Of a DNA stretch of 58,652 bases, positions 12,836 through 23,869 are shown piece by piece. The position numbers and the translations under genes were made by a program. Origin of the DNA: Streptomyces sp. NRRL WC-3618 (GTDB lineage Bacteria; Actinomycetota; Actinomycetes; Streptomycetales; Streptomycetaceae); the NCBI RefSeq assembly GCF_001280005.1, contig NZ_LGDW01000393.1, positions 1-58,652 on the forward strand, given 5' to 3'. The first letter of the stretch is position 1; each line of letters opens with the position of its first letter. A model generated the notes under the pieces. That model ran no database searches and was not told where the DNA came from. It saw nothing but the letters and a program-made list of their open reading frames with translations.

Positions 12836-13416
12836 CGTGCGCCTTCCGTTTCCGTCTTGTTGATCATCTGGTTCAGGGTCCGGACCCACTCGCCGTGCTC
12901 GGCCGCGCGGTCGGAGCGGAACCCGGAGTCGAGCAGCTTGCCGCCGTGCTCCCAGGTGACGACCAGCAGGCCGCCCTCGGTGAGGACCTTGCCCGCGATG
13001 CCCTTGTCGAGCCGGGCCTCGCGCAGGGCGTCCAGGGGGACGAAGAAGTCGGCCGCGCCGGGGCGTACGACGTCCAGTCCCGCGTCCGTCAGTGTCAGCT
13101 CGACCCGGCTGCGGGTGCCGAGGCCGTGCGCCACGATGCGGTCCAGCCACTGCCCGGCGGTGGTGGAGCCGTGGTAGCGGCCGCTCATCGACAGCACAGT
13201 CAGTCTCGCCTCGCCCGGCTCATCCGGCGCGACAGGCAGCTCGGGCAGGTCGCCCTGGAGCGTGCCGCGCCACTTCCAGCCCTCGCGCATCAGCCAGTAG
13301 ATGAGCGCGACGAAGAGGGCGAGCCCGACGAGCCAGCCCACCCGGGCGGCCCAGTCGGTCACCTCCGCCGACTTCTGTTCGGCGGCCATGTACGTCAGAT
13401 GCGGCAGTGATGTCAC
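12832..13416 (-). CDS. Conserved PH-like membrane protein of the pyr operon, function unknown
   Basis: 194 aa from GTG 13416, which overlaps the pyrC stop as GTGA and is preceded by GGGAAG at 6 nt; an internal ATG at 13389 is possible. One hydrophobic segment, about residues 27-44 ([18 protein letters not shown]), is followed by a soluble domain of about 140 residues. Strand-rich phrases such as [23 protein letters not shown] look like the bacterial PH-like fold found in related annotations. Mycobacteria have a membrane protein in the same place between pyrC and carA (Rv1382, from memory), so its position is ancient. No catalytic motif is visible. Translational coupling on both sides suggests it is made with the CAD-type enzymes, perhaps to place them at the membrane (inference). 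Confidence 0.85.
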   Translation of the reverse strand: MTSLPHLTYMAAEQKSAEVTDWAARVGWLVGLALFVALIYWLMREGWKWRGTLQGDLPELPVAPDEPGEARLTVLSMSGRYHGSTTAGQWLDRIVAHGLGTRSRVELTLTDAGLDVVRPGAADFFVPLDALREARLDKGIAGKVLTEGGLLVVTWEHGGKLLDSGFRSDRAAEHGEWVRTLNQMINKTETEGAR

Positions 13417-14699
13417 GCGAGCTTCCCGTCGACGAGCGTGGCCTTGCCCCGGAGCCACGTGTGCGTGACACGGCCCGGCAGCTCACGGCCCTCGTAGGGG
13501 GTGTTGCGGCTGCGGGAGGCGAAGCCCGCGGGGTCCACGGACCCACGGTATGCCGTGTCGACGAGCGCGAGGTTGGCGGGCTCACCTGCCGAGACGGGGC
13601 GGCCGTGGCCCGTCGCCCGCCCGATGCGCGCGGGGGCGAAGGACATGCGGTCGGCGACGGTCGCCCAGTCCAGCAGTCCGGTGTCCACCATCGTCTCCTG
13701 GACCACTGACAACGCGGTCTCCAGGCCGACCATGCCCATGGCGGCGGCGGCCCACTCGCAGTCCTTGTCCTCGTGCGGGTGCGGGGCGTGGTCGGTGGCG
13801 ACGATGTCGATCGTGCCGTCGGCGAGCGCCTCGCGCAGGGCCAGCACGTCGCGCTCGGTGCGCAGCGGCGGGTTGACCTTGTAGACCGGGTTGTACGTCC
13901 GGACCAGCTCGTCGGTGAGGAGGAGGTGGTGCGGGGTCACCTCGGCGGTGACGTCGATGCCCCGGGACTTGGCCCAGCGGACGATCTCGACGGATCCGGC
14001 GGTCGACAGGTGGCAGATGTGGACGCGGGAGCCGACGTGCTCCGCGAGCAGCACATCGCGCGCGATGACCGACTCCTCGGCGACGGCGGGCCACCCTCCG
14101 AGCCCCAGTTCGGCCGAGACGACGCCCTCGTTCATCTGGGCGCCCTCGGTCAGCCGCGGCTCCTGCGCGTGCTGGGCGACGACCCCGCCGAAGGCCTTCA
14201 CGTACTCCAGGGCGCGTCGCATGATCACGGCGTCGTCGACGCACTTGCCGTCGTCGGAGAAGACGGTGACACCGGCGGCCGACTCGTGCATGGCGCCCAG
14301 CTCGGCCAGCTTCTTGCCCTCCAGGCCGACGGTGACGGCGCCGATGGGCTGGACGTCGCAGTAGCCGTGCTCCTGCCCGAGCCGGTAGACCTGCTCGACC
14401 ACACCGGCGGTGTCGGCGACCGGGAAGGTGTTGGCCATGGCGAACACGGCCGTGTAACCGCCGCTCGCGGCGGCCCGGGTCCCGGTCAGCACGGTCTCGG
14501 AGTCCTCGCGCCCCGGCTCACGCAGATGCGTGTGCAGATCGACGAGCCCCGGCAGCAGCACCTTCCCCTCGGCCTCGACGACCTCGGCGCCTTCGGCGGA
14601 CAGCCCGGCGCCGACGGCGGCGATGGTCCCGCCGTCGATCAGGACGTCCTGCGGTTCGCCGCCGAGCACCCGCGCACCACGAATAAGGATCTTGCTCAT
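13413..14699 (-). CDS. pyrC: Dihydroorotase
   Basis: Cyclises carbamoyl aspartate to dihydroorotate. The 428-aa amidohydrolase is a class I (long) dihydroorotase. It has the metal-binding DLHTHLREPG near residue 55-65, VHICHLSTAGS with a ligand His, and the catalytic/metal Asp in ATDHAPHP near residue 305. ATG 14699 is 5 nt past the pyrB stop, and the 3' end overlaps the next gene by 4 nt. Confidence 0.96.
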   Translation of the reverse strand: MSKILIRGARVLGGEPQDVLIDGGTIAAVGAGLSAEGAEVVEAEGKVLLPGLVDLHTHLREPGREDSETVLTGTRAAASGGYTAVFAMANTFPVADTAGVVEQVYRLGQEHGYCDVQPIGAVTVGLEGKKLAELGAMHESAAGVTVFSDDGKCVDDAVIMRRALEYVKAFGGVVAQHAQEPRLTEGAQMNEGVVSAELGLGGWPAVAEESVIARDVLLAEHVGSRVHICHLSTAGSVEIVRWAKSRGIDVTAEVTPHHLLLTDELVRTYNPVYKVNPPLRTERDVLALREALADGTIDIVATDHAPHPHEDKDCEWAAAAMGMVGLETALSVVQETMVDTGLLDWATVADRMSFAPARIGRATGHGRPVSAGEPANLALVDTAYRGSVDPAGFASRSRNTPYEGRELPGRVTHTWLRGKATLVDGKLA

Positions 14700-14704
14700 A
14701 TGAC

Positions 14705-15682
14705 TTACTTCTCCTCGGTACGGGTGTGGGCGACGGCGGGCTCGTTGCCGCCGAGCAGCAGGTAGAGCACGGCCATCCGGATGGAGACACCGTTGGTGAC
14801 CTGTTCGATCGCCGTGCAGCGCTCCGAGTCGGCGACCTCGGCGGTGATCTCCATACCCCGGACCATCGGCCCGGGGTGCATCACGATGGCGTGCTCCGGC
14901 ATCCGCGCCATGCGGTCGCCGTCGAGGCCGTAGCGCCGCGAGTACTCGCGCTCGGTCGGGAAGAACGCGGCGTTCATACGCTCCCGCTGCACGCGCAGCA
15001 GCATCACCGCGTCGGACTTCGGAAGGGTGCTGTCCAGGTCGTACGAGACCTCGCAGGGCCAGCGCTCGACGCCGACCGGCACCAGGGTCGGCGGCGCGAC
15101 GAGGGTGACCTCGGCGCCGAGGGTGTGCAGCAGGTCGACGTTGGAGCGGGCGACGCGGCTGTGCAGGATGTCGCCGACCAGGGTGATGCGCTTGCCGGCG
15201 AGGTCCTGACCGATGCCCGCGTCCCGGCCGACCAGGCGGCGGCGCATGGTGAACGCGTCGAGCAGGGCCTGCGTGGGGTGCTGGTGGGTGCCGTCACCGG
15301 CGTTGATGACGGCCGCGTCGATCCAGCCGGAGGTGGCGAGCCGGTACGGGGCCCCCGAGGCGCCGTGCCGGATGACGACGGCGTCGACGCCCATGGCTTC
15401 GAGGGTCTGGGCAGTGTCCTTCAGGGACTCGCCCTTGGAGACGCTCGACCCCTTGGCGGTGAAGTTGATGACGTCCGCGGACAGGCGCTTCTCGGCGGCC
15501 TCGAAGGAGATCCGGGTCCGGGTCGAGTCCTCGAAGAAGAGGTTGACGACGGTACGGCCGCGCAGGGTCGGCAGTTTCTTGATCGGCCGGTCGGCGACCC
15601 GGGCCATCTCCTCGGCGGTGTCGAGGATCAGGACGGCGTCGTCGCGGGTGAGGTCGGCGGCCGAGATGAGATGACGCTGCAT
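14705..15682 (-). CDS. pyrB: Aspartate carbamoyltransferase catalytic chain
   Basis: Joins carbamoyl phosphate to aspartate, the committed pyrimidine step. The 325-aa protein has the carbamoyl-phosphate loop [13 protein letters not shown] at about residues 49-61, [13 protein letters not shown], and the HPTQALLD motif near residue 134. No pyrI regulatory chain is present, as expected in actinobacteria. It starts at ATG 15682 with ACGGAG upstream, 89 nt after pyrR. That gap holds a GC-rich imperfect hairpin around 15740-15770. Confidence 0.96.
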   Translation of the reverse strand: MQRHLISAADLTRDDAVLILDTAEEMARVADRPIKKLPTLRGRTVVNLFFEDSTRTRISFEAAEKRLSADVINFTAKGSSVSKGESLKDTAQTLEAMGVDAVVIRHGASGAPYRLATSGWIDAAVINAGDGTHQHPTQALLDAFTMRRRLVGRDAGIGQDLAGKRITLVGDILHSRVARSNVDLLHTLGAEVTLVAPPTLVPVGVERWPCEVSYDLDSTLPKSDAVMLLRVQRERMNAAFFPTEREYSRRYGLDGDRMARMPEHAIVMHPGPMVRGMEITAEVADSERCTAIEQVTNGVSIRMAVLYLLLGGNEPAVAHTRTEEK

Positions 15683-15771
15683 CTTTCAGGCTCCGTAAGG
15701 AAGTTCAGGAGATTCCGGGCAGGCAGGGGCATCGCGAGGAGACGCGCGGCGCGGGGCCCCACGCGCGCGTG

Positions 15772-16353
15772 CTACTGCTGGGCGGTCTGCTTCACACCGA
15801 GCAGCACGGTGTCCCGACCGTCCTCCTCGGCGAGCTGGACCTTGACCGTCTCCCGCAGCGACGTGGGGAGGTTCTTGCCGACGTAGTCGGCGCGGATGGG
15901 CAGTTCGCGGTGCCCCCGGTCGACGAGGACGGCGAGCTGCACCGCGCGCGGGCGCCCGAGATCGTTCAGGGCGTCGAGGGCGGCGCGGATGGTGCGGCCG
16001 GAGAAGAGCACGTCGTCGACGAGGACGACCAGTCTGCCGTCGAGGCCGTCGCCGGGGATGTCGGTGCGGGCCAGCGCGCGCGGCGGGTGCATGCGCAGGT
16101 CGTCGCGGTACATGGTGATGTCGAGCGAGCCGACCGGGATCTTTCGGTCGGTGATCTCCGCCAGCTTGGCGGCGAGCCGCTGGGCGAGGAAGACGCCCCG
16201 GGTCGGAATGCCGAGGAGCACCACGTCGTCGGCGCCCTTGGCGCGTTCGACGATCTCGTGGGAGATGCGGGTCAGCACACGCGCGATGTCGGGGGCTTCC
16301 AGAACGGGCCGCGCGTCGGCCTCGTACTGCTGCTTGTCCTGCTCTGAGTCCAT
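15772..16353 (-). CDS. pyrR: Bifunctional pyr operon regulator / uracil phosphoribosyltransferase
   Basis: Binds pyr mRNA when UMP is high and represses the operon; many members also have uracil phosphoribosyltransferase activity. The 193-aa protein has the PRPP-binding signature [13 protein letters not shown] near residues 107-119, plus [14 protein letters not shown]. It is the first gene of the operon, ATG 16353, with AAGGAGG 10 nt upstream. A hairpin with a PyrR-type loop lies immediately 5' of that Shine-Dalgarno (16372-16389). In mycobacteria PyrR acts by translational repression, and the layout here suits the same mode. Confidence 0.96.
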   Translation of the reverse strand: MDSEQDKQQYEADARPVLEAPDIARVLTRISHEIVERAKGADDVVLLGIPTRGVFLAQRLAAKLAEITDRKIPVGSLDITMYRDDLRMHPPRALARTDIPGDGLDGRLVVLVDDVLFSGRTIRAALDALNDLGRPRAVQLAVLVDRGHRELPIRADYVGKNLPTSLRETVKVQLAEEDGRDTVLLGVKQTAQQ

Positions 16354-16371
16354 ACGAAACGGACCTCCTTC

Positions 16372-16389
16372 TCCGCCTCACAGGACGGA
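16372..16389 (-). promoter_or_regulatory. Predicted PyrR-binding RNA hairpin in the pyr operon leader
   Basis: On the minus strand the leader reads TCCGTCCTGTGAGGCGGA: stem UCCG/CGGA with an inner CC/GG pair around loop UGUGA. The loop side matches the PyrR-binding consensus UCCNGNGAGG. It ends two bases before the AAGGAGG ribosome-binding site of pyrR, so protein binding could block translation. Confidence 0.7.
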
Positions 16390-16529
16390 TCATTAAAGGA
16401 CGTCGGAATTGCGCCATCCACGGTACCAGCCCGCGCAACGCACCTGATCACCCCATGGGCGCCGGACGTCACCCGACTGCCGTAACCGCACGTCGCCCGG
16501 CACGGAAGGGACGGGCGGGACCATTCGGC

Positions 16530-16559
16530 TTGACGGGGAAGAGTAACGCTGCGTAACCT
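16530..16559 (+). promoter_or_regulatory. bldD core promoter with embedded BldD box
   Basis: TTGACG (-35, 16530-16535), 18-nt spacer, TAACCT (-10, 16554-16559). The spacer and -10 contain TAACGCTGCGTAAC at 16544-16557, which fits the published BldD consensus tnACnC(A/T)GnGTnAn at every fixed position. The site overlaps the -10, as expected for autorepression. Confidence 0.8.
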
Positions 16560-16596
16560 CACAGTGAGTCACCAGCCGCGCGGCTCGTCCGCACGT

Positions 16597-16610
16597 CGAC
16601 ACTGTGTCCG
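16597..16610 (+). promoter_or_regulatory. Second BldD-like box in the bldD leader
   Basis: CGACACTGTGTCCG contains the core ACnCTGnGT of the BldD consensus, between the promoter and the start codon. The flanking T and A positions of the consensus are not matched. Confidence 0.5.
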
Positions 16611-16618
16611 GGAGCTAT

Positions 16619-17119
16619 ATGTCCAGCGAATACGCCAAACAGCTCGGGGCCAAGCTCCGGGCGATCCGCACCCAGCAGGGCCTTTCCCTCCACGGTGTCG
16701 AGGAAAAGTCCCAGGGACGCTGGAAGGCGGTCGTGGTCGGTTCGTACGAGCGCGGCGACCGTGCCGTGACCGTGCAGCGACTCGCCGAGCTGGCCGATTT
16801 CTACGGGGTTCCCGTGCAGGAGCTGCTGCCGGGCACCACGCCGGGCGGGGCCGCCGAGCCGCCGCCGAAGCTCGTCCTCGACCTTGAGCGGCTGGCCCAC
16901 GTGCCGGCCGAGAAGGCGGGCCCCCTGCAGCGCTACGCGGCGACGATCCAGTCCCAGCGCGGCGACTACAACGGCAAGGTGCTGTCGATCCGCCAGGACG
17001 ACCTGCGCACGCTCGCCGTCATCTACGACCAGTCGCCCTCGGTCCTGACCGAACAGCTGATCAGCTGGGGCGTCCTGGACGCGGACGCGCGCCGCGCCGT
17101 CTCCCACGAGGAGAACTGA
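16619..17119 (+). CDS. bldD: Developmental master regulator BldD
   Basis: Represses sporulation genes during vegetative growth when dimerised by tetrameric cyclic di-GMP. From ATG 16619 (SSEYAKQLGAKLRAIRTQQG) it is 166 aa, with GGGAG 5 nt upstream. The N-terminal XRE-type helix-turn-helix covers about residues 10-65 (SLHGVEEKSQGRWKAVVVGS), and the C-terminal c-di-GMP domain about residues 80-166. The signature RGDYN (RxD) lies near residue 114, and an acidic, Gln-containing helix follows. It is divergent from pyrR, the only plus-strand gene in the first 36 kb, and has its own boxes in the promoter. Confidence 0.97.
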   Translation: MSSEYAKQLGAKLRAIRTQQGLSLHGVEEKSQGRWKAVVVGSYERGDRAVTVQRLAELADFYGVPVQELLPGTTPGGAAEPPPKLVLDLERLAHVPAEKAGPLQRYAATIQSQRGDYNGKVLSIRQDDLRTLAVIYDQSPSVLTEQLISWGVLDADARRAVSHEEN

Positions 17120-17154
17120 GGCAGGGCGGCTTTCAGCCGTCCGAGCAGAAACGT

Positions 17155-17206
17155 GCCGCCGGGGTGGCCGGAACCTTACGGTTTCCGGCCACCCCGGCGG
17201 CGTTTT
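17155..17206 (+). terminator. bldD terminator hairpin
   Basis: Perfect 19-bp inverted repeat (17155-17173 with 17183-17201; arm starts GCCGCCGGGGTGGCCGG), 9-nt loop, followed by GTTTT. It begins 35 nt after the bldD stop. Confidence 0.88.
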
Positions 17207-17274
17207 GCGGGCCTCAAGAGTCCCTCGGGTCCGCCGGATACCGCCGGACCACCCTCAGGCGCCCCTCAGGGCAC

Positions 17275-17324
17275 ACGAATGCCGGTGGGCCCCAGCACTG
17301 TCGCTGGGGCCCACCGGCATTCGT
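17275..17324 (-). terminator. nusB-side terminator hairpin
   Basis: Perfect 22-bp inverted repeat (17275-17296 with 17303-17324; arm starts ACGAATGCCGGTGGG) with a 6-nt loop ACTGTC. It lies 29 nt downstream of the nusB stop, back-to-back with the bldD hairpin. Confidence 0.85.
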
Positions 17325-17352
17325 ACGACCAGAATCCGCTTGCGGCCCTGGC

Positions 17353-17787
17353 TCAGGCCTCTTCGCGGCGCAGCGAGGGCTTCAGGTCCTTGAACCGGCC
17401 GAGGAGGCCGTTCACGAACGAGGGGGACTCGTCCGTGGAGAACTCCTTCGCCAGCTGCACCATCTCGTCGAGGACGACGGCGTCCGGGGTCTCGTCGACC
17501 CAGATCAGCTCGTAGGCACCGAGGCGCAGGATGTTGCGGTCCACGACCGGCATCCTGTCGAGCGTCCAGCCGACCGAGTACTGGGCGATCAGCTCGTCGA
17601 TGTGCCGCGCGTGCTGCGCGTAGCCCTCGACCAGCTGCATCGTGTACTCGCTGACCGGGGGCTGGCGGGTGTCGGCCCGGGAGAGCCGGATCCAGTCCCC
17701 GAGGACCGTCTGGACATCGGCCCCGCGCTGGTCGCCCTCGAAGAGGATCTGGAAGGCACGCTTGCGGGCCGTGTTGCGGGCAGCCAC
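17353..17787 (-). CDS. nusB: Transcription antitermination protein NusB
   Basis: Binds boxA RNA with NusE (S10) to promote rRNA antitermination. The 144-aa all-helical protein starts MAARNTARKRAFQILFEGD, the Arg-rich N-terminus that binds RNA. The core motif is DRNILRLGAYELIW and the C-terminal helix has SPSFVNGLLGRF. It starts at GTG 17787, 2 nt after the efp stop with no separate strong ribosome-binding site, so it is likely coupled to efp. Confidence 0.96.
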   Translation of the reverse strand: MAARNTARKRAFQILFEGDQRGADVQTVLGDWIRLSRADTRQPPVSEYTMQLVEGYAQHARHIDELIAQYSVGWTLDRMPVVDRNILRLGAYELIWVDETPDAVVLDEMVQLAKEFSTDESPSFVNGLLGRFKDLKPSLRREEA

Positions 17788-17789
17788 GG

Positions 17790-18356
17790 TTAGCTGTTCA
17801 CCCGGCCGAGGTAGTCGCTCGTACGGGTGTCGACCTTGATCTTCTCACCGGTGGTGATGAAGAGCGGGACCTGGATCTGGTGGCCCGTCTCCAGCGTGGC
17901 CGGCTTGGTGCCGCCCGTGGAGCGGTCGCCCTGGACGCCCGGCTCGGTCTCCTGGACCACGAGCTCGACGGCGGCCGGCAGCTCCACGAAGAGCACCTCG
18001 CCCTCGTGCTGCGCGACCGTGGCGGTGAAGCCCTCGATCAGGAAGTTGGCGGCGTCGGCGACGGCCTTGCGGTCCACCATGAGCTGGTCGTACGTCTCCA
18101 TGTCCATGAAGACGAAGTACTCGCCGTCCATGTAGGAGAACTGCATGTCGCGCTTGTCGACAGTGGCCGTCTCGACCTTGACACCGGCGTTGAACGTCTT
18201 GTCGACGACCTTGCCGGAGAGCACGTTCTTGAGCTTGGTGCGCACGAAGGCAGGGCCCTTGCCGGGCTTGACGTGCTGGAACTCGACGACGGACCAGAGC
18301 TGGCCCCCGTCGAGCTTGAGCACCAGGCCGTTCTTGAGGTCGTTCGTGGAAGCCAC
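17790..18356 (-). CDS. efp: Elongation factor P
   Basis: Relieves ribosome stalling at polyproline stretches. At 188 aa it has three beta-barrel domains. The domain I loop reads VKPGKGPAF with Lys33 at its tip. The PGKGP loop is typical of actinobacterial EF-P, a group reported to act with unmodified lysine. The C-terminal part has [23 protein letters not shown] start at 18356. Several proteins in this window carry Pro-rich stretches (RelA, SecD and the P-loop protein at 19862). Confidence 0.96.
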   Translation of the reverse strand: MASTNDLKNGLVLKLDGGQLWSVVEFQHVKPGKGPAFVRTKLKNVLSGKVVDKTFNAGVKVETATVDKRDMQFSYMDGEYFVFMDMETYDQLMVDRKAVADAANFLIEGFTATVAQHEGEVLFVELPAAVELVVQETEPGVQGDRSTGGTKPATLETGHQIQVPLFITTGEKIKVDTRTSDYLGRVNS

Positions 18357-18415
18357 GGTTGCGGAATCTCCTGGACTGACGTGGACGACCCCGGCGCAGA
18401 CGCGACAGCTCGAAG

Positions 18416-19522
18416 CTAGAGCGCTAGCAGTTCCTTGGTCGTGATGGTAAGTAGCTCGGGTCCGCCGTCCGCCTCAGGGCGTACGACGAGCGTGTCATCG
18501 ATCCGGACACCGCCCCGGCCCGGGAGGTGGACCCCCGGTTCGACGGTGACCGGCACGCAAGCGTCCAGTTTACCCATGGCCGCGGGGCCCAACTGCGGCT
18601 CCTCCTCGTTTTCGAGCCCCACACCGTGTCCGGTGAGCTCAAAACGGCGGTCCGCGTAGCCCGCGGAGTCCAGTACCTGACGTGCCGCACGGTCCACGTC
18701 CCGGTAGGCGGCGCCGGGTACCAGGGCCTCCCGTCCAGCGCGCTGGGCTGCGAAGACGAGGTCGTAGAGCTCGATCTGCCAGTCGGCCGGCGAGGTTCCG
18801 ATCACGAACGTGCGGCCGATTTCACAGCGGTATCCGCGGTAGACGGCGCCGAGACAAACAGAGAGGAAGTCTCCCTCCTCCACCCGCCGATCCGTGGGCC
18901 GGTGCCCCCGGCGGCCGGAATGGGGCCCGGTTGCGACGGCGGTCGCGAAGGCGGGGCCGTCGGCACCGTGATCAACGAGCCGCCGTTCCAGTTCGAGGGC
19001 GAGATGTCTCTCCGTACGCCCGACGAGGATGGACTCCAGCAGCTCCCCGAGCGCCTGGTCGGCGATCTCGGCGGCGATCCGCAGACAGGCGATCTCCTCC
19101 TCGTCCTTGACCACGCGAAGCTGCTCGACGGCGCCGCCGAGGTCGGCGAGACGCAGCCGGGGCGCCACCGAGCCGATGGCACGATGCCGGGCCACGGTCA
19201 GATGGTGCTCCTCGACGGCCAGGGACTCGGCGCCCTGCGCGGTGGCGAGATCCGCGGCGGCGACAGCCGGATCACCCCCGGGCGCGGACAGCGCGTGGAC
19301 ACGCAGCGCCTCGTCCGGCCGGCTGCCCTCAGGCAACCGGTCGTCGGGCCCCGCGCACACGAGCAGGTCCTCACGCTTTCCCAGCAGCAGTACGGCTCCC
19401 CGCGGGGCCGCGCCCGCGAGGTACCGCACATTGGCGGCCCGGGAGACCAGAGCTCCCGCACTGCCGCCCGCGTGACACCGCTCCCGAAGCCGCGCTCTGC
19501 GCGCCGCGTACACCTCTGCCAT
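18416..19522 (-). CDS. M24-family (creatinase-fold) PepQ-like protein with altered metal ligands
   Basis: Occupies the pepQ position next to efp and has the full length of a prolidase-type M24 protein: 368 aa from ATG 19522, with a creatinase N-terminal domain to about residue 130. The five metal ligands expected are Asp, Asp, His, Glu, Glu. Aligned by eye, they read Cys223 ([10 protein letters not shown]), Glu234 (CEIGRTF), His299 (GHGVGLE), Glu328 (VEPGVH) and Asp342 (GVRIDD). The catalytic His of the usual GLEVHE motif is Glu306 (GLENEEEP). The fold is retained, with R237 and H207 also in place, but metal chemistry is unlikely to be normal. It may be a pseudo-peptidase or a binding protein. 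The reading frame is intact. Confidence 0.85.
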   Translation of the reverse strand: MAEVYAARRARLRERCHAGGSAGALVSRAANVRYLAGAAPRGAVLLLGKREDLLVCAGPDDRLPEGSRPDEALRVHALSAPGGDPAVAAADLATAQGAESLAVEEHHLTVARHRAIGSVAPRLRLADLGGAVEQLRVVKDEEEIACLRIAAEIADQALGELLESILVGRTERHLALELERRLVDHGADGPAFATAVATGPHSGRRGHRPTDRRVEEGDFLSVCLGAVYRGYRCEIGRTFVIGTSPADWQIELYDLVFAAQRAGREALVPGAAYRDVDRAARQVLDSAGYADRRFELTGHGVGLENEEEPQLGPAAMGKLDACVPVTVEPGVHLPGRGGVRIDDTLVVRPEADGGPELLTITTKELLAL

Positions 19523-19656
19523 GCCCCGAGCGTAAGAGCGCGGCCGGCTTGCCGCCGGTCGGAGAGGGCCGAGTGGGCGGTGCGGGGCCCGTCCAGCCCA
19601 GGTCGTGTTTCCCACCCGCCCGTGCGCCGCATCTCACAAGCCCAGGCCCCGCCGTC

Positions 19657-19738
19657 TCAGCCCGTCCGGCGTTTGAGGACGAGGCCCCTTCAGGGCCGAC
19701 AGCGGGGTCTGGGGCGGCAGCCCCAGGGATGGGACGGG
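19657..19738 (+). repeat. Dispersed intergenic repeat, copy A
   Basis: Starts with TCAGCCCGTCCGGCGTTTGA and runs through GAGGCCCCTTCAGGGCC, GCGGGGTCT and GGCGGCAGCCCC to GGGACGGG. The same module order occurs in two copies near 50.6 kb. The same leading motif is familiar from many Streptomyces intergenic regions (recollection, not searched). Confidence 0.8.
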
Positions 19739-19843
19739 TAAGGGCGGCGGGGGCGACCACTCGTTCAGCCCACCCCCCTCGCACGACCGCCACTCACTGC
19801 CCGCCGGGCACGCGCCCCGAGCCGGGCGTACCCTGCCCCGGTC

Positions 19844-19861
19844 CCGGGCCGCACGGCCCGG
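19844..19861 (-). terminator. Hairpin at the 3' end of the P-loop gene
   Basis: CCGGGCC (19844-19850), loop GCAC, GGCCCGG (19855-19861), directly abutting the stop codon of the upstream-transcribed P-loop gene. Short but perfect. Confidence 0.5.
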
Positions 19862-20764
19862 CTACCACTTGGGCGGGCTGGCCAGCAACCGTGCGAGGAC
19901 GTCGTCCAGGACCCGGGCCGTCGCCGGGACGTCGAGCTGGGAGTTGTCGATGATCGGGAGGCCGGAGCCGTACCAGCCCGCCATCCGGCCATGGATGCGG
20001 GCGACTTCCTCGTCCGTGAGGCGCCGGTTGCCGGAGCGCTCGGCGTTGCGCTCCAGCACGATCTCCAGTCCGGGCAGCAGCACGACCGGCAGCAGCCCGG
20101 GTCCCACATGCCGCTTCCAGCCGCCGAGACCGACGACCGGACGGTCGGGAAACACCGCGTCGTCGAGGACGCACGAGATGCCGTTGGCCAGAAAGTTGCG
20201 CGCGGCGAAGCCGCAGGTACGGCGGGCGAGACGGTACTGCGCCTCGGAATGATCGTTCCACCCCGACTGTGGGTCCGCGAAGCCGGAGCGGACCCATTCG
20301 CGTACGTCGTCGAGGCTGATGTGTGCGGTGGGCACCCGGCGATGGTCCGCCCAGTACTTCGCGACGCTGGTCTTCCCGGCGCCCGCAGGGCCGATCAGCA
20401 GGACGGCGAGGGGCGCGGAGGCCGGGTCGACGGGGCCCGTGGCGGGCGGCGGACCCGGCGTCGGGACGAAGTCGCCCTGGGGCAGCCTCACATGGCCGGT
20501 GGTGTCCTTCGCGGGCGGCACCGGCGCGTGCTGCGGGACGGGCGCGTGCTGCGGTACGGGCGGATGCTGCGGCGCCTGCGGACCCGGCCCGGAGGGTGCT
20601 CCGCCGGTGTAGAGCGGGGCCGGCGGCGGGCTCGGGGGTGCGGAACCCGGGTGCGCGCCCGGGTGTTGCTGCCCGGCGTGCGGGGCGCCCGACGACCAGT
20701 CGGCGCCCGGTCCTTGCCCCGGCCGGTGGGGCGGCGGCAGCGGAGACCCCACTGCGTGCTGCAT
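19862..20764 (-). CDS. P-loop ATP-binding protein with proline/histidine-rich N-terminus, AAA_33-like
   Basis: About 300 aa from ATG 20764 (QHAVGSPLPPPHRPGQGPG), with GGAG 9 nt upstream; an ATG at 20779 would add five residues. Residues 1-115 are Pro/Gln/His-rich and probably disordered, with HAPVPQ-type repeats. Then comes a kinase-like domain: Walker A LIGPAGAGKTSVAK, HISLDDVREWVRSGF, a second Asp pair in CVLDDAVFPDRP, and an Arg-rich lid (RNAERSGNRRL). This resembles small-molecule or polynucleotide-kinase-type P-loop proteins. Substrate unknown. It lies 164 nt downstream of aroB. Confidence 0.8.
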   Translation of the reverse strand: MQHAVGSPLPPPHRPGQGPGADWSSGAPHAGQQHPGAHPGSAPPSPPPAPLYTGGAPSGPGPQAPQHPPVPQHAPVPQHAPVPPAKDTTGHVRLPQGDFVPTPGPPPATGPVDPASAPLAVLLIGPAGAGKTSVAKYWADHRRVPTAHISLDDVREWVRSGFADPQSGWNDHSEAQYRLARRTCGFAARNFLANGISCVLDDAVFPDRPVVGLGGWKRHVGPGLLPVVLLPGLEIVLERNAERSGNRRLTDEEVARIHGRMAGWYGSGLPIIDNSQLDVPATARVLDDVLARLLASPPKW

Positions 20765-20838
20765 CCGGTGCCACTCCATCTCGTACAGGCGATTGGCGCT
20801 GGTCGGCGGGGCACGAACCCCGCCGCTACCGAACGGTA

Positions 20839-20876
20839 CCGTCCCGGGCCGCCGTTTGGTGAACGGCCCGGGACGG
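20839..20876 (-). terminator. Hairpin downstream of aroB
   Basis: CCGTCCCGGGCCG (20839-20851) pairs with CGGCCCGGGACGG (20864-20876); the loop can form an inner CCGTT/AACGG pairing. It lies 53-90 nt past the aroB stop and ahead of the P-loop gene. Confidence 0.75.
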
Positions 20877-20928
20877 CCCGAAGTGCCCATCGCCACAGGC
20901 GAATCGGGCCAAGCGCCCGAGTGGGGAG

Positions 20929-23716
<2,788 letters not shown>

Positions 23717-23869
23717 CGGTGCTCCTCATACTCGCGCCCGGTTACTGCCCTGCGTACGCGTCTCCTCGCGTACGGCGACGGCGTGCCCGGGTGCGCGGCC
23801 CTGGCCCGCCACCTTCCGATCCTCCCACGTCCGGGCCGGATACCTGATCGGCGGTCCAATAACCGGACG

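Larger units (their letters stand above)
19523..19861. other. 339-nt gap with a dispersed repeat copy and a hairpin
   Basis: No gene is supported here. The gap holds the upstream region of the PepQ-like gene, one copy of the dispersed repeat (19657-19738), and a GC-rich hairpin at the right edge of the P-loop gene. No clear promoter could be placed. Confidence 0.6.

Noticed and set aside
12836..13150. N-terminal extension of carA to 13150
   Set aside because: Extension is Arg/Pro-rich shadow of the PH-like gene; ATG 12835 has a proper ribosome-binding site and family start.
17275..17324. Phage attachment site or tRNA-like fold for the 22-bp inverted repeat
   Set aside because: Position just past nusB and hairpin form fit a terminator; no tRNA arms or integrase nearby.
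18416..19522. Frameshift or pseudogene for the PepQ-like gene
   Set aside because: The frame is open, full length and matches neighbouring codon use; the altered residues sit in well-kept motifs.
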